NCBI RefSeq assembly: GCF_000691505.1
Contig: NZ_JMIP02000020.1
Span: forward strand, 1 to 64,000
Direction: 5' to 3'
Length of the DNA: 64,000 bases
Origin: Halostagnicola sp. A56
GTDB taxonomy: Archaea; Halobacteriota; Halobacteria; Halobacteriales; Natrialbaceae
The notes below the pieces were generated by a model. The model was not told the origin of the DNA and did not search any database. It saw only the letters and a list, made by a program, of their open reading frames with translations. Positions within the stretch are counted from its first letter, which is position 1; the number at the start of each line of letters is the position of its first letter. The position numbers and the translations under genes were made by a program. Below, piece by piece: positions 7,927 to 16,965 of this stretch.

Positions 7927-8892
7927 TCAGGATCGCAACAGTTCAACACCCCCGACAGTGACCGTCCAGAGGCCGCCGCCGAGGCTCATCGCCGTGAGAA
8001 TCACCTCGACGCCGATCCGAAGTCTCACCTGCCGAGTTCCGCGGCTGAGCTCGTGGGCGAACAGGAACCAGCGACCGTACGGGTCGCCGACGACCACCGT
8101 TCCCGTGCCGAGCGCCAGCGAGAGCAGGACCGTTCCGACCATGCCGATGACGAGCAGGACGAGGGCCCCGACCGCGCCGACGAGAAACGCCGACGCGAGC
8201 CGCGAGCGCACGGTCACCCGTCCCTGCGACGCGCTCGAGCCGTAGATCCCCATCCCCCGCCCGTCCGGCGCTCGATCCGGTAGCGGACCGACGCAGACGC
8301 TCTCCGGGAAACGAAGGAGGATCGAAGCCATCCAGAGGTCGCCGATCGAACCCGCGGCGTTGGCGGCGAGGGCGACGACGAGCACGGGCGACGGATAGGC
8401 GCTCATCACCAGTACGCCGAGCGCCGAGATGCCGACGACGGGGGCGAGCAAGACGGCGAGCATCTGGTCGCGCGTGTAACCGCCGTCGGAATTGGCGTAG
8501 GCGTAGGGAACGACGACGTGAGAGAGCCCGAACCCGTACGTCGGCTCCCTTCCGAAGACGCTCATCGCCAGCCCGTGAATCGCTTCGTGGAGCGCGATGA
8601 CGAGCGCGACGAGCAACCCGAAGCCGCCGAGTAACTCGAGCGTCGTCGGGTGTGTGGAGATCGGGAGCACGATCGGCTCGAGCGGACGCCCTCGGATCCA
8701 CGCGCGAACGCCCGCGAACAGGTAGCCGAACGCGAAGAAGCCGACCGTCGAGACGACGACCCACTGAGCCGCCACTATCCGCGTCACGCGGAACGTCTCG
8801 AGGGTGTGGAGGGAACCGGCTGACTCCTCGGCGCTCACTGCACACTCACGAGGGGCATTCTCCAGTGAAGTGACAAAGCGATGTCGATCCAA
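7927..8892 (-). CDS. DUF3267-type membrane protein with HExxH motif
   Basis: 321 residues with about six hydrophobic segments. LVIALHEAIHGLAM places an HExxH zinc-protease motif at His102-His106 inside a membrane helix, followed by a conserved glycine-rich region FGLSHVVVPYAYANSDGGYTRDQ and a helix with APVVGISALGVLV. This is the pattern of DUF3267 proteins, considered putative intramembrane metalloproteases. A second soluble insertion (residues about 200-235) precedes the last two helices. Proteolytic function is inferred from the motif only. It lies in the same direction as the PadR gene. Confidence 0.75.
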   Translation of the reverse strand: MDRHRFVTSLENAPRECAVSAEESAGSLHTLETFRVTRIVAAQWVVVSTVGFFAFGYLFAGVRAWIRGRPLEPIVLPISTHPTTLELLGGFGLLVALVIALHEAIHGLAMSVFGREPTYGFGLSHVVVPYAYANSDGGYTRDQMLAVLLAPVVGISALGVLVMSAYPSPVLVVALAANAAGSIGDLWMASILLRFPESVCVGPLPDRAPDGRGMGIYGSSASQGRVTVRSRLASAFLVGAVGALVLLVIGMVGTVLLSLALGTGTVVVGDPYGRWFLFAHELSRGTRQVRLRIGVEVILTAMSLGGGLWTVTVGGVELLRS

Positions 8893-8972
8893 CGCGGAAC
8901 CGCTCGACAGATCCGACTCGGACCGGCCGTCGAAACCGATACGCTTCCGTTCGTCGACGCTCGAGAGGGCGT

Positions 8973-9269
8973 ATGACCGACGAGGAACGAACGGCGACCG
9001 GCAATGGGATTACGGCGACCTATCGCGAGACCGAAAGCGAGCGGCTCCTCGAGTTCAGTTCCGACGCCGCTGCGGGCGGCCGGGCCACGGCCGCGGTGGC
9101 ACAGAACCGCGAGGGGTACGCCATGCTGAAGGTTCGACCCACCGCGGCGGGAGACGAACTCGAGCGCTACTACGGCTTCGAGATGGCGCTGGACCACGTG
9201 GGAGAGCTGCTCGGCGTCTCACCCCACGAATTGCCGGTTCCGGACGCGGCGGCCGATATGGGGATGTGA
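8973..9269 (+). CDS. Conserved haloarchaeal protein of unknown function
   Basis: 98 residues, soluble and acidic: starts MTDEERTATGNGITATYRE and ends with a short tail DAAADMGM. It has a small alpha/beta look with the segment GYAMLKVRPTAAGDELERYYGFEMALDHVGELL. I recall homologues next to heme-synthesis genes in haloarchaea but cannot name a function. It is 150 bases upstream of the fused heme synthase gene on the same strand, with a separate TATA-like element between them (near 9380), so it need not share that gene's transcript. Confidence 0.65.
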   Translation: MTDEERTATGNGITATYRETESERLLEFSSDAAAGGRATAAVAQNREGYAMLKVRPTAAGDELERYYGFEMALDHVGELLGVSPHELPVPDAAADMGM

Positions 9270-9418
9270 GCCCGTCGGTGAAGTCGCTTCGGTCGAACAC
9301 CCTCGGATCGTCGGCGATCCGGGTGAACATGTTCGTTTGAATCGAGCAGATGGTACGCTCGAATGGCAGAAAGCGGGACGCATAAGTACACAGAGGCGAA
9401 GTTCGATGTAACGACACC

Positions 9419-10840
9419 GTGGCATCCGATTCCTATCCCTGGCCGATCGAGACCCAGCGGCGATTCTCAGCACTGCTAGCCGGGACTGCCCTCGGGATCT
9501 ATCTGCTCTTGATCATCGGTGCCACGACCTCGATTACGAACGCGGCGACGACCTGCTCGACGTGGCCGCTCTGTAGTGCGCCCGTCGATCCGGTGAGCCA
9601 GACGGAACTGGCTATCGTCTGGGGGCACCGACTCACGGCGGCCGTCGTCGGTGTGCTGGCCGCGATCACCGCCGCCGCCGCGGTCGCCGGCGACGCCTCG
9701 CGTCGAGTCGCCGCGGTGCTGGTCGTTTCGTTCGTGCTCTATCTGGTTCAGATCGGCGTCGGCGCCGTCACGGCGACCGTCGGCTCCGCGGCGATCCTCC
9801 CCGGCCTCCACCTCGGACTCGGGATCGCCATCTTCTCGATCGTCGTCCTGGCGCTCGCCTGGGACCTAGAGCGGACGACGGGCAGCGACGACGACGCGAT
9901 CGAGTCGCCGCCGGAGCCCGAGCCGATCGACCCCGCCGCGGTACCGGAGCGAACGCTCCCGACGGGTCGGCTCGAGCGCGCCCGCCTGACCGCCTTCGCG
10001 TACTTCAAGATGATGAAGCCGCGGCTGATGTGGCTGCTCTGTCTCGTCGCGGCGGCGGGGATGGCACTCGCGGCGGGCCGGGATCTCGAGGTCGGAACCA
10101 TCGTCGCCACGCTCGGCGGCGGCGTGCTCGCGATCGGCGCGTCGGGGACGTTCAACCACGTGTTAGAGCGCGACATCGACCAGAAGATGTCCCGGACGGC
10201 CGATCGCCCGCTCGCGACCGATCTGATCCCGGTCCGGCGAGCGCTGGCGTTCGGCGCGTTCTTGACCGTGGCGTCGATAGGCGTCTTTCTGACGATCAAC
10301 GCGCTCGCCGCGGCGCTCGGACTGGCTGCGATCCTCTTTTATAGCGTCGTCTACACGCTGCTGTTGAAGCCCAACACGGTTCAGAACACCGTCATTGGCG
10401 GCCTTGCGGGCGCGTTACCCGCGCTCATCGGCTGGGCTGCGGTGACCAACGCGGTCGAACTGCCGGCGCTCGCGCTGGCCGGAGTCATCTTCCTCTGGAC
10501 GCCCGCCCACTTCTACAACCTCGCGCTGGCCTACCGCGACGACTACGCTCGAGGCGGATTCCCGATGATGCCCGTCGTCCGCGGCGAGACCGAGACCCGC
10601 AAACACATCATCTACTACATCGCGGCGACGCTGCTGGGAACCATCGGACTGGCCTGGATCACCGACCTCGGCGCGCTGTACGCGGCGACGGTCGCCGTCT
10701 TCGGCGGGATCTTCCTCTGGACGGCGGTCAGGCTCCACTTCGAACAGAGCGAGACCGCCGCGTTTCGATCCTTCCACGCGTCGAACGCCTTCCTCGGGGC
10801 CGTCCTCGTCGCGGTTCTCGTCGACGCGCTCGCGCTGTAG
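9419..10840 (+). CDS. ctaB: Fused heme A synthase-like / heme O synthase protein
   Basis: 473 residues from a GTG. The N-terminal part (about 1-150) has four helices with His70 (WGHRLTA), His131 (GLHLGLG) and Cys46/Cys52 (CSTWPLC), resembling one half of heme A synthase (CtaA/COX15). An acidic linker (about 153-185) leads to a full UbiA-type prenyltransferase (about 190-473) with the prenyl-diphosphate motif NHVLERDIDQKMSRTADRPL (Asn246, Asp252) and YRDDYARGGFPMMP. The C-terminal domain farnesylates protoheme IX to heme O for terminal oxidases at the membrane. The fusion is known in haloarchaea; whether the half-size N-terminal domain makes heme A is uncertain. A TATA element near 9382 suits a start at or just before the GTG. 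Confidence 0.9.
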   Translation: MASDSYPWPIETQRRFSALLAGTALGIYLLLIIGATTSITNAATTCSTWPLCSAPVDPVSQTELAIVWGHRLTAAVVGVLAAITAAAAVAGDASRRVAAVLVVSFVLYLVQIGVGAVTATVGSAAILPGLHLGLGIAIFSIVVLALAWDLERTTGSDDDAIESPPEPEPIDPAAVPERTLPTGRLERARLTAFAYFKMMKPRLMWLLCLVAAAGMALAAGRDLEVGTIVATLGGGVLAIGASGTFNHVLERDIDQKMSRTADRPLATDLIPVRRALAFGAFLTVASIGVFLTINALAAALGLAAILFYSVVYTLLLKPNTVQNTVIGGLAGALPALIGWAAVTNAVELPALALAGVIFLWTPAHFYNLALAYRDDYARGGFPMMPVVRGETETRKHIIYYIAATLLGTIGLAWITDLGALYAATVAVFGGIFLWTAVRLHFEQSETAAFRSFHASNAFLGAVLVAVLVDALAL

Positions 10841-10947
10841 GCCGGTAGGACCGTTTTAGTTCTCGCGGCTCTCTGGGTAGAGCGCCAGCGTAGTCTTCGG
10901 TGGAACAGCCACGATCCCCGACCGACCGAAAGAAACAGTGACGCCGC

Positions 10948-11949
10948 TTACGACTCCGCCTCGCCGCGAGCGCCGTCGATCCGCTCGAACTGCTCGTCGG
11001 AGAGTTCGATATCGACCGCGCTGACGTTCTCCGCGAGTTGGTCGGGCGTTCTCGCGCCGACGATCGGGATGCAGGTGAACTCGCTCTGGTCCATGAGCCA
11101 GCGCAGCGACACCTGCGCCGGCGAAGCGTCGACCTCGTCTGCGATGTCTTCGACCGTCTCGAGCACGTCCCAAGCTTGTTCAGTCGCGTAGTACTCGTCG
11201 AACATATCGTCGAGGCTGCCCCGAGAGCCGTCGGGGGCGATGACCGAGCCGTCGTTGGCGCGGTCGTATTTGCCGGTGAGGAAGCCGCCACCGAGCGGCG
11301 AGTACGGACAGACGGCAAGGTCCTGATCCGCACAGACTTCGAGGTATTCTGCGACGGTGTCGTACTGAGCCGCGTTGACCATCGGCTGAGTCACGTCGAA
11401 CCGTGAGAGCCCCTCGACGTCGCTGGTCCAGAGCGCCTTGGTGAGTTGCCAGGCGGCCATGCTCGAGGCCCCGAGGTAATTCACCTTCCCCTCGTCGACG
11501 AGGTTTGTCAGCGTCTCTAAGGTCTCTTGAATCGGCGTATCCTCGTCCCAGCGGTGAATGTAGTACAGGTCGAGGTAGTCCGTTCCCAGTCGCTCGAGCG
11601 TGCCTTCGATCTGGGCGCGGATGTGCTTGCGTCCGAGGCCGGAGTCGTTCGGACCGGGTTCGCCCCAGCCGTCGAACGGGAAGTAGACCTTCGAGGCGAT
11701 GACGTAGTCCTCGCGCGAGCGGTCCTCGAGCCACTCGCCGATCCACGTTTCGCTCTTTCCGTTCGGATCGCCGTAGACGTTCGCCGTGTCGATGAAGTTG
11801 ATACCGTGCTCGCTCGCGGCGTCGAGCAGGTCGTGGGCTTCCTCTCGGTCAGTTTCGACGACGCCGCCGGTTTCCCGGCCGAATCGCCACGTTCCGAAAC
11901 AGAGCCTCGAGACCGTCGTACCCGTGTCGCCGAGTGTCGTATACTCCAT
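10948..11949 (-). CDS. Aldo/keto reductase
   Basis: 333 residues from MEYTTLGDTGTTVSRLCFGT. Catalytic tetrad residues of the AKR family are visible: Asp in FIDTANVYGD (with Tyr), Lys in YVIASKVYFP and His in YLDLYYIHRWD. The C-terminal NADPH-binding segment IPIVGARTPDQLAENVSA is present. It reduces an unknown aldehyde or ketone with NAD(P)H in the cytosol; similarity is to the voltage-gated-channel-beta / Tas-like branch. The frame stays open upstream, but the chosen ATG gives the family's normal N-terminus. Confidence 0.88.
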   Translation of the reverse strand: MEYTTLGDTGTTVSRLCFGTWRFGRETGGVVETDREEAHDLLDAASEHGINFIDTANVYGDPNGKSETWIGEWLEDRSREDYVIASKVYFPFDGWGEPGPNDSGLGRKHIRAQIEGTLERLGTDYLDLYYIHRWDEDTPIQETLETLTNLVDEGKVNYLGASSMAAWQLTKALWTSDVEGLSRFDVTQPMVNAAQYDTVAEYLEVCADQDLAVCPYSPLGGGFLTGKYDRANDGSVIAPDGSRGSLDDMFDEYYATEQAWDVLETVEDIADEVDASPAQVSLRWLMDQSEFTCIPIVGARTPDQLAENVSAVDIELSDEQFERIDGARGEAES

Positions 11950-12061
11950 GGGCCCGATTCGGCGTCGACCGACAAAACGCATTGGGAAGCGGCGAGGGTG
12001 CGTTCGTACGGAGCCAAGCAGACGCAGGATCACGCCTACGAGGAGACGCGCCACCGCGGAT

Positions 12062-13018
12062 TCAGGAGAACGAGGGGAGGACCTCCTCCGCGTAGAACTC
12101 GAGGGCCTCGTCCTGTTCGGGGCCGATCTGGTGGACGTAGACGTGATCGTATCCGGCGTCTATCGCCTGCTCGATGCTGTCGATGTGGGCCTGCGGGTCC
12201 GGATCGGTGACGGTCGACCCCTCGGCGATGTCCTCGCGCTCGACCATCGTCGCGGCCTGCTGGAAGTGTGCTGGCGTCGGCAGCTCCTGGCCGAGTTCGC
12301 CGGGGATGGAGCCGTTCGGCCAGTACTCGTAGGCGGTGTCGACCGCCTCGTCTTCGGTCGCCGCGTAACAGCAGTGAAGCTGGGCGTACTTCGGCCCCTC
12401 GCCGCCAGCGTCCTCGTAGGCGTCGACGACCGCCTCTCGCGGCCCGGACGTCCAGAGGCCGTCTCCGTCCTCCCCGGCGAACTTCGCCGTTTCCGGCCCG
12501 AACGCGGAAACGACGATCTCGGGAATTTCGTCCGGGATCGTGTACAGCCGAGCGTTCTCCGCGGTGAAGTATTCGCCGTGGTGGCTCGTATTCCCGCCCG
12601 CCCAGAGCGCCCGCATGAGCGCCATGGCCTCGGCGAGCATCTCGAGGCGAACGTCGTGTTCCGGCCACTTCTCGCCGGTGACGTGTTCGTTCAAGTTCTC
12701 GCCCGTTCCGACGCCGAAGGTGAACCGGCCGTCGGCCATGACCTGTGTCGTCGCGACCGCGTGGGCGACGTTGACCGGGTGAATCCTGATGATCGGACAC
12801 GTGACGCCGACGCCGAACTCGATTTCGTCCGTCTGGCTCGCCAGCGACCCCAACACCGACCAGACGAACGGCGATTCGCCCTGCGCGGAGATCCAGGGGT
12901 GGAAGTGATCGGAGATGGAGAGAAAGTCGAAACCGATCTCCTCGGCGTGAACGGCGTAGTCGACGAGTTCGTTCGGGCCGTGTTCCTCGCTCGAGAGCGT
13001 GAATCCGAGTTCGACCAT
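12062..13018 (-). CDS. F420-dependent LLM-class oxidoreductase
   Basis: 318 residues of the luciferase-like TIM-barrel family, nearest to the F420-dependent glucose-6-phosphate dehydrogenase-like group. Visible marks are FDFLSISDHFHPW (substrate/cofactor His region), FGVGVTCPIIRIHPVNVAHA, and FGVGTGENLNEHVTGEKWP, typical of F420 binding. It would transfer hydride between coenzyme F420 and an unknown substrate. Monocistronic or paired with the aldo/keto reductase 112 bases downstream on the same strand; both are cytosolic oxidoreductases. Confidence 0.85.
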   Translation of the reverse strand: MVELGFTLSSEEHGPNELVDYAVHAEEIGFDFLSISDHFHPWISAQGESPFVWSVLGSLASQTDEIEFGVGVTCPIIRIHPVNVAHAVATTQVMADGRFTFGVGTGENLNEHVTGEKWPEHDVRLEMLAEAMALMRALWAGGNTSHHGEYFTAENARLYTIPDEIPEIVVSAFGPETAKFAGEDGDGLWTSGPREAVVDAYEDAGGEGPKYAQLHCCYAATEDEAVDTAYEYWPNGSIPGELGQELPTPAHFQQAATMVEREDIAEGSTVTDPDPQAHIDSIEQAIDAGYDHVYVHQIGPEQDEALEFYAEEVLPSFS

Positions 13019-13115
13019 TGAGTCCCAGTAGGACGAACGCGGGGCTGATGGTTGGCCCTGCGACCGAAAGGTCGCCGAGGGATCGGGCGAGTTCTCCCTG
13101 GTCTCCTACAGCACG

Positions 13116-13655
13116 CTATTCTCCCTGTCCGGCCTCCGCCGGCGTGCGCTCGAGCGATTGCACTCCGGTCCCGCGACGGACGACGGCGTAGCCCACGACG
13201 ATGAACAGCCCGCCCCAGAGCAGAAATCCGAGATCCCAGAGGAGCACGCTTCCGGGACCGGCCGGCCAGACGTGGTGAATCCCGAGGAGGTGGTGGTTGA
13301 CGAGCCCCTCGATCACGTTGAACAGCCCCCAGCCGAGAATCACCGATCCGAACAGTGCCCGGCCCGATTTGGGGACGCCGGGTCGGCCCCACGCTCGCCA
13401 CAGCAGGACGATCCCGAGTACGGTGAAGACGTACGTTCCGACGTGGAAGAACCCGTCGGCCATCACGTTCAACTCGAGGTTCCCCGCGACGGCCGGGTTA
13501 GCGTGCGAGGAGACCATGTGGTGCCACTGGAGGATCTGATGGATGACGATGCCGTCGAAAAATCCGCCGAGACCCAGTCCGAGGACCGCGCCGGCCGTGA
13601 CGAGCGGTTTCACTCGTTCTGGAAGTCCCATCCACGCTCCTGCCTGATCGCTCAT
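13116..13655 (-). CDS. DUF2243 membrane protein
   Basis: 179 residues with four to five hydrophobic segments. The family signature GLGGFFDGIVIHQILQWHHMVS lies at about residues 28-50, followed by DGFFHVGTYVFTVLG, NVIEGLVNHHLLGIHHVWPAGPG and a final helix. The many conserved histidines inside membrane segments suggest metal or heme binding, which is family-level inference. Function is not known. Confidence 0.85.
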   Translation of the reverse strand: MSDQAGAWMGLPERVKPLVTAGAVLGLGLGGFFDGIVIHQILQWHHMVSSHANPAVAGNLELNVMADGFFHVGTYVFTVLGIVLLWRAWGRPGVPKSGRALFGSVILGWGLFNVIEGLVNHHLLGIHHVWPAGPGSVLLWDLGFLLWGGLFIVVGYAVVRRGTGVQSLERTPAEAGQGE

Positions 13656-13794
13656 GGTCCGAGTACGGGAAGCGCGAGGATAGCGATGCTGCCAGTATAT
13701 TCTCGGTACCCTCGAGATTCGCTCAGTGTGGAGATTCTCAGTGCCGTCTCGCAGCCTCGAGACCTGTCCAGCGGTGAGGGCCGACGCTCAAGGG

Positions 13795-14778
13795 TTAGAA
13801 CAACTGTTCGTCGGCGCCGAGGATCTTCGCGGGGCCGCCGACGCCCCAGACCATCGTCTCGACGCCGCAGTCTGCGATTTCCGATTCGACGCGGTCGACG
13901 TGTTCTTCGGTCGTGTTGACGTAGACGCTCGCGCCGGTATCGGTCGAGAAGTAGACCGGAACGCCTTCTTCCTCGCGGAGCGCCCGAACGCGGTTGAAGA
14001 TCTCGAGCGTCGCCGGTTGCCAGTAGACCCAGCCCGAGGGGCCGGTCATCGTCGTCGCGGCCAGTGACAGCGAGTCGTGTTCGGCCAGTTCGAACGCGGC
14101 GTCGAAGTCGTCGTTTCGGAGCGCGTCGCGCATCTCTGCGATCTGGGCGTGGATGTGCGCGTTACGCGCCTGAAACATGTGACTGTCGGCGGCCTCGTCG
14201 TGGGCGTCTTCGGTTTCTTTGTGGTAGGGCACGAGGCCGACGACCGTCCTGAGTTCGTCTTCGAGTCCCGTCTCGATGCGCCGGGATCGACAGTCCTCGT
14301 CGTTCAACCCGGTATAGAGCTGCGAAAACGCGCCGGTGACGGCTCGAGCGGCCGAGGCCGAACCGACGCGGGCGATTGTCGATATCTCCTCTCGATCCGC
14401 GTCGATGCCGGCGGCTTCCGAAAGCGCCATCGCCGCGGCGGCGAATCCAGACGAAGACGATCCCAGACCCACGTTCGTCTGAAAGTCGTTCTCGCTCACC
14501 AATCGCACCGGCTGTTCGGCGTGGTCCGAGTCGGCTTTCTCGCGAACCTTCTCGAGAACTGCGTCGACGCGCTCGGCGGCACGCCCCTCGAGTTCCTCGC
14601 CGTCGACGACGAAGGTGTCCTCGTCGTACTCCGCCGAAAACTCGGCCGTCGTCTTGGTGTGACTCGGCGCGGTACAGACGCTGATGCTGTCGTGGTACGG
14701 AAGCCGCTCGATGTCGTTGCGCATCCCGTGGTATTTGACCAGCCCCTGAATCGGGTGTGCCAAAGCCGTGGCTTTCAT
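13795..14778 (-). CDS. mvaD: Phosphomevalonate decarboxylase (haloarchaeal MvaD)
   Basis: 327 residues from MKATALAHPIQGLVKYHGM; an ATG 12 codons earlier is less likely because family members begin at this point. GHMP-kinase fold: the phosphate loop is VGLGSSSSGFAAAAMA and the C-terminal loop is YFSTDTGASVYVN. It removes CO2 from a mevalonate phosphate to give isopentenyl (di)phosphate for archaeal lipid synthesis. In Haloferax volcanii the homologous enzyme acts on mevalonate 5-phosphate, so the product here is expected to be isopentenyl phosphate. It has no operon partner in the window. Confidence 0.9.
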   Translation of the reverse strand: MKATALAHPIQGLVKYHGMRNDIERLPYHDSISVCTAPSHTKTTAEFSAEYDEDTFVVDGEELEGRAAERVDAVLEKVREKADSDHAEQPVRLVSENDFQTNVGLGSSSSGFAAAAMALSEAAGIDADREEISTIARVGSASAARAVTGAFSQLYTGLNDEDCRSRRIETGLEDELRTVVGLVPYHKETEDAHDEAADSHMFQARNAHIHAQIAEMRDALRNDDFDAAFELAEHDSLSLAATTMTGPSGWVYWQPATLEIFNRVRALREEEGVPVYFSTDTGASVYVNTTEEHVDRVESEIADCGVETMVWGVGGPAKILGADEQLF

Positions 14779-15320
14779 ACCCAGACTGGCGAGTACCGGC
14801 CGCTTAAAGGTCACGGGATGGTGCGGATGTGGCCCCCCAACGGCCCCAGATTTCGTTCAAGTCGAGTGAGTTGATCTCGGTCATCTTGCTAGGCACTCGA
14901 GGAGGTACTACGAAAAATTCTCACTAGTTATAACCTTAACAACTAGTATTATGTTAGGTTATGTATTAGCGAGAACATGTATGCAATCGATACGACTGGC
15001 AACCCAATGGATCCCAGCAGAACCACAGACAACGGTTGATGGATTCGACCAATCGAGTAAAATGATACGTCAGACAATTCTCGAAATTCTGGGTGAACTG
15101 ATCGTCCCGATCGATCACTCGTGTTGGGCGCTCGTCGGACTCGAGTCGGACTCGCTTCTCACCCGAGACGGATTCACGTCCTGTTCGAAGACGAGACTCA
15201 TTGCTCACGGACCGCCCGATACGTGCTCGAGTGCGCTCGTCGCCGTATGCGGTTCGCACAGACCACTCGAACACCGATCGAAGCGAAAGCTTGAATCGAC
15301 GCCCTTGCCAAGTCCCACGC
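14779..15320. other. Intergenic region with AT-rich inverted repeat
   Basis: About 540 bases without a convincing gene. An AT-rich core (14910-14960) contains 7-bp inverted arms actagtt (14923-14929) and aactagt (14941-14947), likely regulatory. The remainder has open frames on both strands but with no recognisable product or consistent codon use; a short decayed gene cannot be excluded. Confidence 0.45.
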
Positions 15321-15602
15321 ATGAGCGACGAGGAGGAGGAACCAGCGGTGACACTCGGCGAACGAACGGCGGTCGACGGAGCCCCCCTCGCCCGCGTGAG
15401 TTCTCGGCTCACCTGGCCCAAAGAAAAGAGCGAGGTCGACCGTCTCGAGGGCGACAGCGTCGTTCGGACACCGGACGGTCCGCAGGAACTCTCCGAGATA
15501 CTCGCCGACGTGGACGAGACGTACTTCGAGCGCTACCAGGAGTTCGAAACGCACGTCAGGGACGTCATCGGGACCGGCCCCGTCGAGACGGCGGACGAGT
15601 AA
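15321..15602 (+). CDS. DUF5789-type haloarchaeal protein
   Basis: 93 residues, soluble and acidic. The pattern GAPLARVSSRLTWPKEKSEV, then VVRTPDGPQELSEIL and FETHVRDVIGTGPVETA is characteristic of a small haloarchaeal family (DUF5789 as I recall). The ATG at 15321 was chosen over an upstream in-frame ATG because the family begins with a short acidic lead. It sits 6 bases upstream of the CPBP-like gene, so the two probably form an operon. Function unknown. Confidence 0.78.
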   Translation: MSDEEEEPAVTLGERTAVDGAPLARVSSRLTWPKEKSEVDRLEGDSVVRTPDGPQELSEILADVDETYFERYQEFETHVRDVIGTGPVETADE

Positions 15603-15608
15603 CTACCC

Positions 15609-16304
15609 GTGGCGACCGAAGACGCGACTACCGGCGGCTGGGTTCGCGATCAGTTCGACCGCCTCTCGTGGGTCCAGAAGTCGCTGTTGCTCGGCGCGAT
15701 ACTGACAGTCGTCTGGATGCGGGTCGTCCCCCCGGAGTTAGACGAGCGCGCCGTGGTCGATAGCGTCCTGTTGATCGGCGGCCCGCTCGCGCTGGGGTTG
15801 ACCCACGGCCGGCGCATCGGCTGGACCGTCGACCGAACGGCGATCCGAAACGCGGTCGCGCTTTCGCTTTTCGTCCTGCCGTTTTACCTCGTGGGGTCGA
15901 CCCTTCCGACGATCCGGAGCTTCTACCCAATGTGGGAGACGTCGGCCGCCCTCGGAGAGTTCGTTCCGCACGCGATCAAGCTTTTCACGCTCGCGCTTGC
16001 CGCGGAAACGTACTATCGGGGGTTACTCTGTGTCGGAGTGAAAGAACTCGGATACAAGGCAATTTTCATCAGCCCGATCGTCTACATGATTCACCATTCC
16101 TCGAAGCCGCCGATCGAATTCTTGCTCTCCGGGCCGACCGACGTCCTCTTCGGCGCGGTCGACTACAATTCGGGCTCGATCCTCCCGTCGGTCATCGCCC
16201 ACGGCGTCGGCCTCGTCTTCCTCGACTGGCTGGTGTTACACGAGCCGCTTTTCGATCCGGCGCCGTTCCTCGAGGCCATTCGCTGGCTCCCCGTTCCGCT
16301 GTGA
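15609..16304 (+). CDS. CPBP-family (CAAX protease-like) membrane protein
   Basis: 231 residues from a GTG, with six to seven hydrophobic segments. The motif ETYYRGLLCVGVKEL (about residue 137) corresponds to the EExxxR motif of CPBP intramembrane proteases with the second Glu replaced by Thr; downstream SPIVYMIHHSSKPP and IAHGVGLVFLDWL provide the His residues of motifs 2 and 3. The altered first motif raises doubt over catalysis. Homologues process or protect small peptides in other organisms; no target is evident here. Confidence 0.7.
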   Translation: MATEDATTGGWVRDQFDRLSWVQKSLLLGAILTVVWMRVVPPELDERAVVDSVLLIGGPLALGLTHGRRIGWTVDRTAIRNAVALSLFVLPFYLVGSTLPTIRSFYPMWETSAALGEFVPHAIKLFTLALAAETYYRGLLCVGVKELGYKAIFISPIVYMIHHSSKPPIEFLLSGPTDVLFGAVDYNSGSILPSVIAHGVGLVFLDWLVLHEPLFDPAPFLEAIRWLPVPL

Positions 16305-16380
16305 GCGATTCGAAGTCGTCTCCCGGTCGAGTGCCGTTGCCATCGAACGGATCTGATCTCGAACGAGGGGTCGGTTCAGT

Positions 16381-16412
16381 ACGGCGTTCGATTCGAGACG
16401 GCGTTCGATTCG
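16381..16412. repeat. 15-bp direct repeat upstream of DUF302 gene
   Basis: acggcgttcgattcg occurs at 16381-16395 and again at 16398-16412 with no mismatch (17-base period). It lies 36 bases before the DUF302 start codon, where a regulator or upstream promoter element could bind. Confidence 0.6.
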
Positions 16413-16448
16413 GCACGGTTTTTCAGGCTCGAACGCGAACTACCGTCC

Positions 16449-16886
16449 ATGGCGCTTCCAATCGATCCGACCGCTATCGATCCCGAAGACTACGGCGAAC
16501 ACAAGGCAGTCCTCGAGATGGATCACGAGGAAGCCATCGAGCACACGCGCGAGGTCTTCGAGGCGGAGGGGTTCGGCGTCCCGGCCGAGTTCTCGCCGTC
16601 GGACTTGCTCAACGAGAAAGTCGATGCCGACCGGGACCCCTACTACGTCCTCGGTGCCTGTAACCCAGCGGTCGCCGATCGAGTCCTCGACGTGACCGAG
16701 CAGATGGGAGGGCTCTTTCCCTGCAACGTCGTCATCTGGCAGGAGTCGCCGGGACGACAGGTCGTCTACCACGTCTCGATCATGAAGATCGCGCGCCTGC
16801 TCGGCATCGCTCCCGACGACGAGAACTGGCAGGAGATCGTCGACGAAACGGGAGAGATGGTCGATACCGCGTATTCGAACCTCTAG
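16449..16886 (+). CDS. DUF302 domain protein
   Basis: 145 residues. The DUF302 core is seen as EHTREVFEAEGFGVPAEFSPSDLLNEKVD, YYVLGACNPAVADRVLDV and FPCNVVIWQESPGRQVVYHVSIMKI. The family forms a small alpha/beta sandwich of unknown function, linked in some organisms with sulfur or redox genes. The product is cytosolic and monocistronic; a pair of 15-bp repeats lies just upstream. Confidence 0.88.
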   Translation: MALPIDPTAIDPEDYGEHKAVLEMDHEEAIEHTREVFEAEGFGVPAEFSPSDLLNEKVDADRDPYYVLGACNPAVADRVLDVTEQMGGLFPCNVVIWQESPGRQVVYHVSIMKIARLLGIAPDDENWQEIVDETGEMVDTAYSNL

Positions 16887-16965
16887 GTCGCGCTCTTTTC
16901 GAACTCGCGCTCTTTTCGAACCCGTTGGCTCCCGACCGCGCGGAGCGACTGTGGTCGACCGAGAA

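Noticed and set aside
14951..15763. Long plus-strand open frame across the intergenic region and the DUF5789 gene
   Set aside because: It overlaps the DUF5789 gene in another frame and shows arginine-rich shadow composition; only the intergenic part could ever have been real.
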